In this document: one piece after another, positions 1 through 10,590 of the stretch | Numbering within the stretch: the stretch's first letter is position 1 | How the letters are laid out: each line of letters begins with the position of its first letter | NCBI RefSeq assembly: GCF_023856365.1 | Contig: NC_064542.1 | Span: forward strand, 6,317,363-6,381,362 | Length of the DNA: 64,000 nucleotides | Direction of reading: 5' to 3' | Source of the DNA: Brienomyrus brachyistius | Lineage: Eukaryota > Chordata > Actinopteri > Osteoglossiformes > Mormyridae | The notes under the pieces: model-generated | Told to the model about the DNA's origin: nothing | Database searches by the model: none | What the model saw: the letters and a program-made list of their open reading frames with translations, nothing else | Made by a program: the position numbers and the translations under genes

Positions 1-514
1 CGATGTCGCTGGATCCTTCCACATTCCTACAAGGGAGAGTTAAGCTTTACCTAGTTCACAGCTCAGAATATGGTGGTTTAATTGAATCGGTGTCTGTAAA
101 AGCCAGCCCACGCTGCGAGCACACCCTCAGCCGGGGCCAATCAGCGCGCGCTCATGGACCGCAGCCTTGTAAATGGCGCGTTTCACCACAGACTACTGGA
201 GCTCCGAGTGAATCGCGGACGGTGTACCCTTATATTTAGTACTTTTGAAATCGCAAAACATGTATTTGGGAAAATGCCTAGGCGGCATTCGGGACTGTAC
301 AATTACTGGGCCCAATTATATATTTATTCTATGAAGCACACTGCAACAAATATAAAATATGTATTTACTTCAAATACTTAAATCGTCGCATCTTCGGACA
401 TCATCATGAGTTACAAATCGTACGTTTCGGATAAGACGAACCATTGCTATAGGTTTCTTAAAGAGAGCAAAATACTAGATTTTAAGTTTTTTTTTGATTG
501 CAGACACAGATCTT

Positions 515-600
515 TGTGGGGTTCTGAAAAATGGTCCCCACAACTTCAAAATAACAGGTTTTTATTACATTGTGGGAGACATTTGGTCCCCACAATGTAA
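515..600. repeat. Dispersed hairpin repeat (TGTGGGG...CCCCACA family), copy 1
   Basis: Two adjacent stem-loops are visible. TGTGGGG at 515-521 pairs with CCCCACA at 536-542. TTACATTGTGGG at 565-576 pairs perfectly with CCCACAATGTAA at 589-600 across a 12-base loop. The first hairpin recurs at 7674-7703 in the same orientation. I recognise this motif as a common interspersed sequence in fish genomes but do not know its formal family name. There is no coding capacity. Confidence 0.7.
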
Positions 601-1580
601 TATAAACCTAATCCACACACACACATAAACAAAAATATACACTTGTTCTGGGCAGGGGGTCTAATTAAATTCTCCTTAAAGCACCACTCTGCAGGAGTGG
701 ATTTCTGAAATAAGTTAACAAAAGAATGGTGGTGGTTGGGGAACATGGTCATCTTACAGGTCATCTTAAAGATCTAACCCTAACCATACTGTGCTGCCGG
801 TACCATCAGAATCCCTTTGTATTACTGTTAAGTGGCTACATATGGTCAAGCACATCAGGACTCTCATGCTACTACTGTAGTCGTGTGAGTCAAAATAGCA
901 TGCACACTGCACTAATCCATTTCTGGCCGATATCTCTGTGAGAAAAAGAGCCCCATCTTTCAGTTTAACACTCAGATGTCACATAAACAGAATTCCAAAC
1001 CTGTTTTTGTTTCACTGTATTCTTTCCTCTTTAAGACCTGAAATGACTCCTGATTCGACTAGACGCCTTGTTTGTCCAGGGGATTAGAAAAAGTGCTGAT
1101 CTTGGAAGACGTCTGCGGTCCCAAATGTGTTTGTATGATCAAAATCACGCCACTTAATCGATTGAGACAGAGAGAAGACATCTGTTCCTTTGTTGGACCA
1201 GTGTCTCTCCTTTTCATTTCCCTGAGATTGTGCTGAGCTTTACCTCAAATGGACATGTTCATTTACAGTTATAATACAGACTTGAAATTGACAAGCAGCA
1301 GAAATGTCACAGGCCTGTTTGGATGGTAGTGATTCATTTTACGTGTATTCAGACATGGTGCTGCCACGTCTCACACTCCTGACCAAGCTGCTCACCTGCA
1401 AAGAGCAATATTTATGACTATAATCATAACATAAACAGGGTGCTGCGTGCTCTAGTCATGGAAAATATGGACCTTTTTTTCCAATCCTAGCTGTCAAAGA
1501 CAATAATGTTATGGAAAATAGCTGTTTTTTTCAGAGGTTATTTTAGATTTCCAGTGGTGCAGGTTGTGTCTCCACGCACA
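601..1580. other. Non-coding stretch, nothing recognised
   Basis: Ordinary AT-rich intergenic DNA. It has a short CA run near 617-626 and a CTAACCCTAACC telomere-like fragment at about 774-785. No reading frame has recognisable protein similarity. Confidence 0.6.
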
Positions 1581-2340
1581 GCTGATATTTAGGCTTACAC
1601 ACTGGCCAATATTTAGGCTAACACACCGGCCGATATTTAGGCTAACACACTGGCCAATATTTAGGCTTACACACTGGCCGATATTTATGGTAACACACCG
1701 GCCGATATTTAGGCTAACACACCGGCCGATATTTAGGCTAACACACCGGCCGATATTTAGGCTAACACACCGTATGATATTTAGGCTAACACACTGTATG
1801 ATATTTATGTTAACACACCGGCCGATATTTAGGCTTACACACTGGCCGATATTTAGGCTAACACACCAGCCGATATTTATGGTAACACACCGGCCGATAT
1901 TTAGGCTAACACACCGGCCGATATTTAGGCTAACACACCGGCCGATATTTAGGCTAACACACCATATGATATTTAGGCTAACACACCGTATGATATTTAT
2001 GTTAACACACCGGCTGATATTTATGTTAACACACCGGCCGATATTTAGGCTCACACACCGTATGATATTTAGGCTAACACACTGCCCAATATTTAGGCTA
2101 AAACACTGCCCGATAATTAGGCTAGCATACCGTATGATATTTAGGCTAACACACTGTATGATATTTAGCCTAACAATCCGGCCGATATTTAGGCTAACAC
2201 ACCGTATGATATTTTGGCTAACACACCATATGATATTTAGGCTAACACACTGCTCAATATTTAGGCTAACACACCGTATGATATTTAAGCTAACACACTG
2301 CTCAATTTTTAGGCTAACACACTGCATGATATTTATAACT
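1581..2340. repeat. 24-bp minisatellite, about 32 copies, with an 8-unit higher-order repeat
   Basis: Tandem array of a 24-bp unit close to GATATTTAGGCTAACACACC plus a variable 4-base tail (GGCC, GTAT, GCCC). The TTTATGG variant at 1687 recurs at 1879 and the TTTATGT variant at 1807 recurs at 1999, both exactly 192 bp apart. This indicates an 8-unit higher-order duplication in the middle of the array. Copies degrade towards the right end. Because 24 is a multiple of 3, both strands stay open for more than 260 codons (RPIFRLTH on +, RCVSLNIG on -). These octapeptide frames are artefacts of the repeat. Confidence 0.95.
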
Positions 2341-4184
2341 AACTGCAAATGCAGTATTTGAGCTGATGCCTCAGTAGGTTAGTAAGTGTCTGACATAGCA
2401 GACCCAGTGTGACGCTGGTTGGGGCTGCACTCAGATTGCTACTGCGGCTACTGTGGCTACTCTCTGCTGTGATGTCTATGAAATGCTTTGTAACCAGCAG
2501 GTATCATCATGCAGTGGAGCCCTTTCTAAGCTGCACTTGTCATTCATCGGAAGTATGAGGCAGATCTATTTGTTGGCAAGAGGAGATAATTTAGACTCCT
2601 TCCCCCAGATCTCTCTGGCTCCTAGCATCGAAGGACTGGACATTAATTCAGGGCGATTCTGCCCAAAAGGAAAGGTCAAAGGAAGACAATGAGAACCTAG
2701 GGCAGGCAGAAGCCGGAAAGGCTGCCATGCTAGACCAACACGTTTCCAGAAGGTTGTTCCAGCAGGGCCTGGCTTCTGACACGTTAGCATGCGATGGATG
2801 GGACACTGAAAAGAGGTCTTTCATTGATATTTAAAGTGTGTCTACATTTTAATGGAGTGAAATGACAACAAAATAATGTCATTTGTTTCTCCGAAATCTG
2901 GATTTTTATTACACTTTACCTCAGAATTTTATGTCATTTCACAGTGTCATAAGTTTTGAAGGAAGTCTTCCATCTCGTCATTGTTAGTGCAGCTTTCCCA
3001 CTGTTGCACAATAGACCTAGTGGTAAAGCAGATGGGTTCACTAATGCCATCATTCAGATTTTTGTTGAACTGCCAATCAGGATAGAGCTGATGTCATTCT
3101 GGTTTGGTGGCATTCTGGATTGGACAGAGTCTACTAGGGACACAAAGAGTTGCTCCCCCACAATAGGCCCTGGTAATGATTCTGAAAAAGTGAAGCACAG
3201 ATTTCACTGTGGGTGGCACATAGTGTCATAGTTATAGAGAAGCACTAGGAACAATCGTCAAGCAGAGTCAATGTATTGTGTAAAAGGTTTGTTATGCAAG
3301 TACAGTTTTGGATTTCAATGTGGCAACTGGGGCCTTTGTGAACTGAGCTGGTTTCCATTTAATACCAAAATATCGGATCCTACAACGCTATATTTACCGA
3401 TGTAAGTGGGCGAAGTTATTGGCGACACAATGACACGCTTCTCATTAGAGATGAATAACGTATTGTGGAGGATTTGAGAACTTGGCAATTCATTAAAATC
3501 TTCTCTGCCATGCCTTGTTTACTTTTGGTTAATTACGAGAGTATTGTGTGGCCTGTGACCCACATCGAACATTAGCATGACCAGCAGTTTGGCGGTAATC
3601 AGCAAGCTCCAGGAAAGCCCATGTAAAAGGAAGTGTGAGGGAGAAGAGAGAAGGCTGTTTGCTGAATGGAGAGCCGTGTCTTCCTGTGCAAACGTGCAGC
3701 ATTTCTCGATTGGCTTCATGGCACATTGGTCCCCTCTCCCAATCATAATGGGACATTATAAGTTGGAAAGGCCATGTACCACAGTGTCACCGCAGTTTCC
3801 TCTGTGATGTCTGTATGTAAAATACCAGAAGCAGATACAATGAGAAATATGGGAATTGTATCATAGCAGATTATGATATGTTATGATAAACATCTCACTG
3901 AGCCAGAGGGAGTGTCCTCTTATCTAGAACCTTTAGAGTGATGACCTCCTTAGCAGAGTGTCAAAATATGAGTCTGAGTGGCATTTGTGCATTTGTGGTC
4001 TTGTGTGGTCTTTTCAATCCCTTTGGTAGCTTCCAGTGACTCACTGGCTTTCTGCTAGAGAGTGAGCCACACATTTATCACTAGAAGACCATGCAGAAGC
4101 GAGAGGAAGTCTCAAAGTCGGTTTTGCTGGACGATGGCCACGTCGCCATGGAGGCCGTGGGAGCGGAGTGCACAGCCCAAGGCT
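2341..4184. other. Non-coding stretch, nothing recognised
   Basis: Single-copy-looking intergenic DNA. Short open frames here lack start context, splice sites in register or any recognisable domain. Confidence 0.6.
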
Positions 4185-4201
4185 GGGGGGGGGGGGGGGG
4201 G
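4185..4201. repeat. Poly-G tract (17 G)
   Basis: An uninterrupted run of 17 G inside GC-rich DNA, capable in principle of G-quadruplex formation. Length may be imprecise, since homopolymers are error-prone in sequencing. Confidence 0.9.
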
Positions 4202-4284
4202 CACTTCCTCTCCTTGCTATGCTGTCGGCAGCATCCGCGAACAAAACAAAGAGAGGCCTGGAAGGCGGAACGGCAGCCCTATAT

Positions 4285-4705
4285 GAATCGGCCATGGCGT
4301 ATGTGCGTGGCCCCCCCCCAGCCTCGCAGGGTCACCGGCGTGACTAGCAGGTGCTGTCGGCCATGGCGTATGTGACACAGAGAGGGTAGAGTTGACTGGG
4401 AGCGGAGCCTGTCTATGGCCCCCCACCCCCGACACCTTGTCAGCAGCATGCGAGGTGAGGGAGGATGGGCAATGGGGGGCAGGGGGGGGGTTGCCTCTCC
4501 GCCATGGTGTATGTGACCTGCAGAGGGTAGGCCGCCATGCATGGGGTATCGTCTGTCTCCATCCGTAACCCACTGCTGTCACCAGAGTGAGAGGCAGAGG
4601 AGGGGGGTTGTGGGGGATGGGGAAAGGGGCCGATGACTTTGCTGTGATGTGAATGAACCAGACCGGGGTGGGGGGGACTCCACCATGGAGTATGTGACTA
4701 GAGAA
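4285..4705. repeat. Degenerate GC-rich repeat with a CCATGGNGTATGTG core
   Basis: The motif CCATGG-(C/T/A)-GTATGTG occurs at about 4291, 4359, 4502 and 4683, three times followed by an AGAG-type tract. Spacings are unequal (68, 143 and 181 bp), so this is a diverged or nested repeat rather than a clean array. Overlapping proline- and glycine-rich open frames on both strands reflect base composition. Confidence 0.55.
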
Positions 4706-6831
4706 GTGTGCAAGTGCTGGCAAGTGTGTGCTGCCCCTGATCTGTAGCGCTGCGTGGTGGGGTGCCTGCTGACGCCCTGTGTCCTTTTAGAGCCCCCCCA
4801 CCGAGCCTGGGGGGGCCAGGAGGGGGAGGTTATCAGATTGCAAGGCCTTTGTTTAGCCGCCGGGGGGGTCGACTGCTGTTTCCTTCCTTGCTGCCCCACC
4901 CCCAACAGGCGGCCCATCACCCAGCATGGTTGTGTGTTTAATTCCTGCTCCCATTAAAGAGCTGACCCCAGACTGCCCCCCACTGTCCTATGTAGGTTAC
5001 CTGCTGGGTCAGATGATGATTCTCGGTGCTCAGATCCAGGCCAAAGGAGCCAAACCACAGAGAGAAACCACAAGCTAATGAACACTGGCACGTAATTGTC
5101 AATTTTCCCTCTTTTTGATGCACTTTGCATATATTGCTTTTTTACATTAGGATATATAATTAGGATATATATCGAAAAAGATATATCATTATAATTCAAG
5201 CAAATATTTTCTCCATGAGCAGCCCAAGATGCATGAGAGTGTGCTGTTCATCATATCTTTTAATCTCACAACCTTTGCTCAGAAAACTTGTGGTCAGTGT
5301 ATAGATGTGGTGTGTTTGTTTGTTCTTAAAAGGACCCCTTTCTCAAGTTTTTTTTCAAGATTAAACATCCTAAACCTCCCCATAGCTCACGTCTCTTTTG
5401 CACAATTCCATCTGCACTAGTTTTAAAGTGTTCCACTTATCCTAGGAGACACTAGGACGAGGAGAGCATGCAGCGGGCTCCGGCCTGCCACCTTCACCGT
5501 CTCTCCTTACTCTTCGTTAAAAATGCAACGTGAAACACCTACGCATGTCAATTGCAGTTCAGCTGGGCCAGTGAACAGGTGAATTTGCACTGTATCAAAT
5601 GTACAGCACTAATACCTTTCTGCAATTAAATGAAAGCCTGTTTCTAAGTAAGTGTCATGCAATGTTGTGTTGGAGTTCAGATGCTGTGGGTATCCTGGGT
5701 TAGAGCATGGGGAATTAAGAGCCTTGTTTCCTAACCAGAAACTGTTGGCTTCGGTCTCTGGGAGAGGTCCTGCTTTTATGTCTCATTCACCCAGCCTGGA
5801 TTTTTTCCCCGTTACATCCAGCTTTACAAATACATAGCATAAATTGTGCAAGTCACATGTGTTTGGAAACTGCGTAATATAACTGTGTATTAGCTAATTA
5901 GTGTAAATACGTTGTGGAGAGCTCCCTGTATGGCGAGAGTAGGTGTAAGGATGCTGCCCTCAGGCACAAAGCACATGACGCCTGTGGATGCACATAGTTG
6001 CTTAATGACAAATGATCCTCAGTAATAGAGTAGAGGACTCCGCTTGATTAATTATAAGAATATGAATGTGTTTATAGATGAGGAGGATTCTTGAAATAGT
6101 GGGACATCGAGGGCTGTTCCTCTCAAAGTGTGCAGACAAGTGCTAGTTGTCTGACCTCAGGCTCAGAGAGAACAAGCAGTGTCCATCATTACGTTCTGCT
6201 GAAAGACTATATTTACTGCTCTGTGACAACCGCAGAGTGCTCTGGGAGATAATCCAACTATTACTACAGTACTGGGTTTATCCTGCTCCAGTTATGCTTC
6301 CAGACTGGTCCTGAGAGCTGGTCTTTGAGCACGGAGAAGGTCACATTATGCTTATGGTTAAGAGTGTGTCTAAGAGGCCGCATGATTGGCTGGGTGCAGA
6401 GGGGCGTGGCTCGTTTGCTTCTGCAGTAATGAGTAGTGGAGCATTTATTCAAAGACAGGCATTTTGTCATTTTAATTCTACAAGAGGGTGTAGTGGGGAC
6501 GACAATTACAGTGGACAAAATCATCTGCGACTTCAATGGCAGGAGGGCGCCATATCTTGGCTGCCGCTGTCCTAATTCCATGCGATTTTTTTCCCTCTGT
6601 GAGGGAGTGCTGGTCATGTCAAGAGGATGTGTCAGGCTTGCACAGCAGCCAGAAAAAATCTGGTAATTATCGTCTTCAGGATGGTCGTCTGTCATCTCTT
6701 CCTCTGCTCATTCCTGCTGCCGGGTGGGTGGACGTGGCGCATGGCGGAACACAGGCTGCAGCAGTGAGCAAGCGGGATGCAAGCGGGATGCATGACTTCT
6801 GCTGCCTAGTAGGCGGCGGCAGTGGCGGCGT
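4706..6831. other. Non-coding stretch, nothing recognised
   Basis: GC-rich to about 4950, then ordinary AT-rich intergenic DNA. A 143-codon - strand frame at 6264-6695 has no recognisable similarity and overlaps open frames on the other strand; it is treated as chance. Confidence 0.55.
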
Positions 6832-6850
6832 GGGGGGGGGGGGGGGGGGG
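6832..6850. repeat. Poly-G tract (19 G)
   Basis: Nineteen consecutive G in a GGC-rich context, followed by C-rich tracts near 6943-6973. It could form G-quadruplex structures; the exact length is uncertain. Confidence 0.9.
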
Positions 6851-7355
6851 ACTGCCAGCCCTCGGCCCAGAAGCCTTGCCCAGCCTCGTCCTTGTTGCTC
6901 CTTTCCTCCACTTTTCCTTTCCCTGGTCGTCCCATCTTCCTCACCCCCCCCCCACCAGGCCTGCTCCCCCCAGGCCCTTATTTGGTTTGCTCTGTGAGAT
7001 TTATAATTACTGCATTACCAGACATAATGGAGTAATGTTTATTCGTTGCATGTACGCTGCGACCAAACAGTCTTCTTCTTCTTAGGAAGCGCGCGGTTTT
7101 CTTTGCAGCACCATCCCACCACTCCTGGACATACAAACTCAGAACAGTTAAGCTTCGTCGTATTTAGGGAAATGTGCATTCTGCTCTCGCTCTGTTGTCA
7201 TTTTCTGTGCTAAATGGTAGCATAAAAAAACAAACATCCCGTCTGTTACAGAAGCCCTTCTGATTGCAGCCATTTTACATAATTCCTTATTATGGTGTGA
7301 CAAGGTGTGACAAGGCAGGGAGCTGTCCATCTTCATTGTGGTTAAAGTACACTTT

Positions 7356-7370
7356 ACACACACACACACA
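7356..7370. repeat. (CA)n microsatellite
   Basis: A short CA run of about 7-8 units at the left edge of a repeat-derived block that leads into the telomere-like DNA at 7508-7600. Confidence 0.85.
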
Positions 7371-7507
7371 CGCACATGTAGGGTATACCTATCCTTATGG
7401 GGCCTGCTCATTCACTTCTATGGGAAAAATGCTAACGCTAACTATGACAACCTTAACCCCCACGCACACTATCTATATCTTTTTGGGGACTCTCCATTTC
7501 TACAGGC

Positions 7508-7600
7508 ATAACCCTAATCACACAATGTCTGCCTTAACCCCTACCCAGCCCTAACCGGAACCCTAATCCTAACCCTAACCCCCCACCCAGCCCTAACCGT
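7508..7600. repeat. Telomere-like interstitial (CCCTAA)-type repeat, degenerate
   Basis: Repeated AACCCTAA, CCCTAATCCTAACCCTAACC and CCAGCCCTAACC segments resemble the vertebrate telomere hexamer on its C-rich strand, interrupted by CCCACCCAG-type spacers. They may be part of a dispersed fish repeat rather than a true relic telomere, because the hairpin repeat copy 2 lies only 75 bp further on. Confidence 0.65.
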
Positions 7601-7673
7601 AAACAAACAAAATGAAAGATTTTGGCATTTTTGTTATTTCATTTCATTTTTTTGTAATATCGAGTTTCTCCTA

Positions 7674-7703
7674 GTGGGGACTGAGAAAATGGTCCCTACA
7701 ACA
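7674..7703. repeat. Dispersed hairpin repeat, copy 2
   Basis: The segment GTGGGGACTGAGAAAATGG followed by TCCCTACAACA matches the first hairpin of the repeat at 515-545 with a few substitutions, in the same orientation. The second, longer hairpin is missing here. Confidence 0.65.
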
Positions 7704-10037
7704 CAATATATACACCCCCCCACCCCCCGCCCCACATACACACACATGGATTGCATGAATATATCCATCTTATCTCATGTCACCTTGAAGTACTGCAAAG
7801 TTGACCACTGACTTTCTAAATTATGGGTGACTTTTTGTTCTTCAACTGATGTGGTGGCACTTCCCACCTTCTGCACTATGACAAGGGCAGCCAAAAAATC
7901 AGCCCCTCAAATGACCTAGTTGGGGGGGGGGGGAGTTGGTGGATATCAACACTTTAATCTTTGTGGGCTGTTGTGTAGAGTTCCGGAAAATTGTCAAAAA
8001 CTGGCCACTGTCGTTTATCAAATTGACAAGTATTTCCCTCCATGTCGCTTGAAAGAGTACTTTAACACGATTCTTCTGAATAACTCTTCGAATTCTCCTG
8101 CAGTGGGCTAATCCTTCAGCACGCATGAAAATCTCACAGCCCCCGTTACCTTGTGTGAAAACAAAGTGACCCATTTCTCGCTGCTCACGCAGGTATGCGA
8201 GTGGCATAATCTGTTATATTAACCTTTCAAGCCAGTCTTGCTGAAATAAACTTTTAATTGGCACTTCACACTGTTCCTGTGTCGGTCTCTTTACACAGAA
8301 AAAAACTTAGACCTGGCAAGCTTGTGGTTTTCATTGCACAACATATACTTGGTCTGACAATGTTTGTGTTTTGTTTGCAGGCAGTGTTGTTTGTACACAT
8401 GCACGTGTTTGCAAGGGGGACCTGTGGATTGCGATAAATGGACAAAATGACCTTCCAGTCACCCAGTCCAGCTAAGTCCTCCTTTAAGTAGTTCAGACTG
8501 TCGTACGTTACGCGTGACTGACACGTTTCACATAGTCCGTCTTGCTGGGCCGTTGGTTCGAGCAGTGTCTCGTTTTCCTGTCTTAGGACCTGATACATAT
8601 TTTACATTTTTTTCGTCCAGAATATTATTACCACTAAGCCTCATTGCTGATGTGTTCATCAAGAATGGCTGTTATGTTAATTGTGAGGTTTTTAACTTTT
8701 ATTTTTAGCCTTAATCTGTCAAATTAACTCAAGTAGTTCAATAATGACTGTGTCTTAAATCCCACCTATTTCTTGTCTATAGAATACTTAGAATACTTAA
8801 TAAATGAGCCACATATTCTTCCCACAACACGAGCCAACACATCCTGAACTTTATTTAGATGTGCATGTGCTGTGGAATTAGGCTGATCAATTCAAGGTGT
8901 CTGGGACATGCGATGTGCTTGGAGCGGACTGCCTGGCTCTGTGTGGAAGCCATCCTGTTGGTGGGCTGTTTACAGCACCACGACTTTCCACTGACTCACC
9001 GGCTTCCGGCCTGGTCGCCCTTGCGGGCTACATGAGACCCTGTTAGAGGGGCAGCCGGTGACGACTCTCACCTGAAGGTCTTGGGGAGTCGTTTGAGCGA
9101 AGGGTTCGGAAGGCATGGTTACCGGCCTCTCTGATTTGGGCAGCCAACGAGGATGCATTGCCTGCGGGCTGCCAGGAAACATCTGGAAGCTTTAAGGAAT
9201 ATTGCTCTGCTCACAGTGATGAAGGTCATATACCCCAACCTGGAGGTTCAGGGATAACTCAGACAGCACATTCTCCCCCCGTTTGCTCTCCTTTCAAATT
9301 AAAGGGTAAGAGGTTGGCAAAAAATGTCATTATAGGGCGTTTTAACTATGTAAATATCTGGAGGCAGAAATCATATTAAGAAATCCCTTTAAAACACTCG
9401 ATAATGAGCTTAGCATAAGCGGCAGTAGCCAGAAGGTGTCCTGTGGTTCAAATGCTCATGGCCACTGAAGCAAAAGGCAGACGTGCAGAAAGATCACACC
9501 AAGAGATCGCTGCCTCCGAGCAGGGTGCCAGCAGGTCTGTGGGCGGCTGCCCCGTGCAGCTTTATCCATCCGGGTGGGTCCCTAGGGGTGGGGCTGTGTA
9601 GCGTGTCATGGAGCATAGCCACAGCACATGCTGTGCACATGATTCCTGTGCACATGCTGCCCGGCAGGAAGGTAAAGCCGGCCAGGTGCAGGCAAAAAGT
9701 CACTTCAAGAGCCAGCAGGTGACTTCTGTTCTTCCCATAAAAAACTTATTTTCCAAATTGCTCCAGTGAAACATCAAATTATCTAAAGAAAAAATAAAAC
9801 GTAGGTGGTCAGCTGAACGATAATGAAACGGAAGTCCTGATTTATGTGCTCCTAATTCTTTTTGGTTCTTCCATTTAGTTCAGCTTCTGAGATGCATCCA
9901 TGAATGTCCCACATTAAAATACATTAAAATATATATCTGCTGTTATTATGGTGATTGGTATTAGTAATCTTGGATCCTATCTGGAGCATGCTGACATAGA
10001 GTAGTTGTCTGGTCTGAGGGCCGTTTCCCACCCCATT
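7704..10037. other. Non-coding stretch, nothing recognised
   Basis: Intergenic DNA with a poly-G run at about 7921-7933 and otherwise mixed composition. No coding exon was recognised. Confidence 0.55.
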
Positions 10038-10590
10038 GCATTCCCGTCTGTGGTCTCTGGCATTCCCACCTGTGGCCCCTTATATTCCCAAATGTGAGCC
10101 CCAGTCATTCCTACCTGCGGCCCCCAGCATTCCCACCTGCAGCCATTGGCATTCCCACCTGCAGCCACTGGCATTCCCAAATACGGCCCTTGGCATTCCC
10201 ACTTGCCATCCCTGGCGTTCCCACTTGTGGCCCCTGGCATTCCTAGATGTGCCCCCGAGTGTTCCCGCCTGTGGCCCCCAGCATTCCCAAATATGCCCTC
10301 TGGCATTCTCACCTGCAGTCACCAGCACTCCCAAATGTGGCCCCTAGCATTCCCCATCTGTCATCCCCGGTGTTCCCAAATGTGGCCCCTAGCATTCCCT
10401 ATATGTGGTCCCCTGTGTTCCCAAATGCGGCCACTAGCATTCCCACCTGTGGCCCCTGGCATTCCCACCAGCAGCCACTGGCATTCCTATATGTGGCCCC
10501 CGGTGTTCCCACCTGCGGCCTCCAGCGTTCCAACCTTCGGCCCTTGTCGTTCCTACCTGTGGCCCTTGAATTCCAGATAGAGGCCCTGGA
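10038..10590. repeat. 22-bp minisatellite (about 25 copies)
   Basis: Tandem units near CATTCCCACCTGTGGCCCC plus a 3-base tail, with a common sub-variant that replaces ACCTG by AAATG. Units are 22-23 bp, so three units shift through all frames. This yields overlapping open frames of 80-144 codons on both strands with periodic HSH, AFP and WECQ patterns. These are repeat artefacts, not proteins. Alternation of the two variants suggests local two-unit amplification. Confidence 0.92.

Noticed and set aside
1509..2361. Long open frames on both strands (279 codons on -, 265 on +) with octapeptide repeats
   Set aside because: They are produced by the 24-bp minisatellite; a codon-multiple period keeps every frame without a stop in the unit open. 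No unique domain flanks them.
6264..6695. 143-codon - strand frame
   Set aside because: It overlaps open frames on +, has no recognised similarity and no gene context.
6540..6980. GC-rich patch considered as a gene promoter
   Set aside because: CpG-containing but dominated by G- and C-homopolymers, with no CCAAT/GC-box/ETS cluster and no downstream exon.
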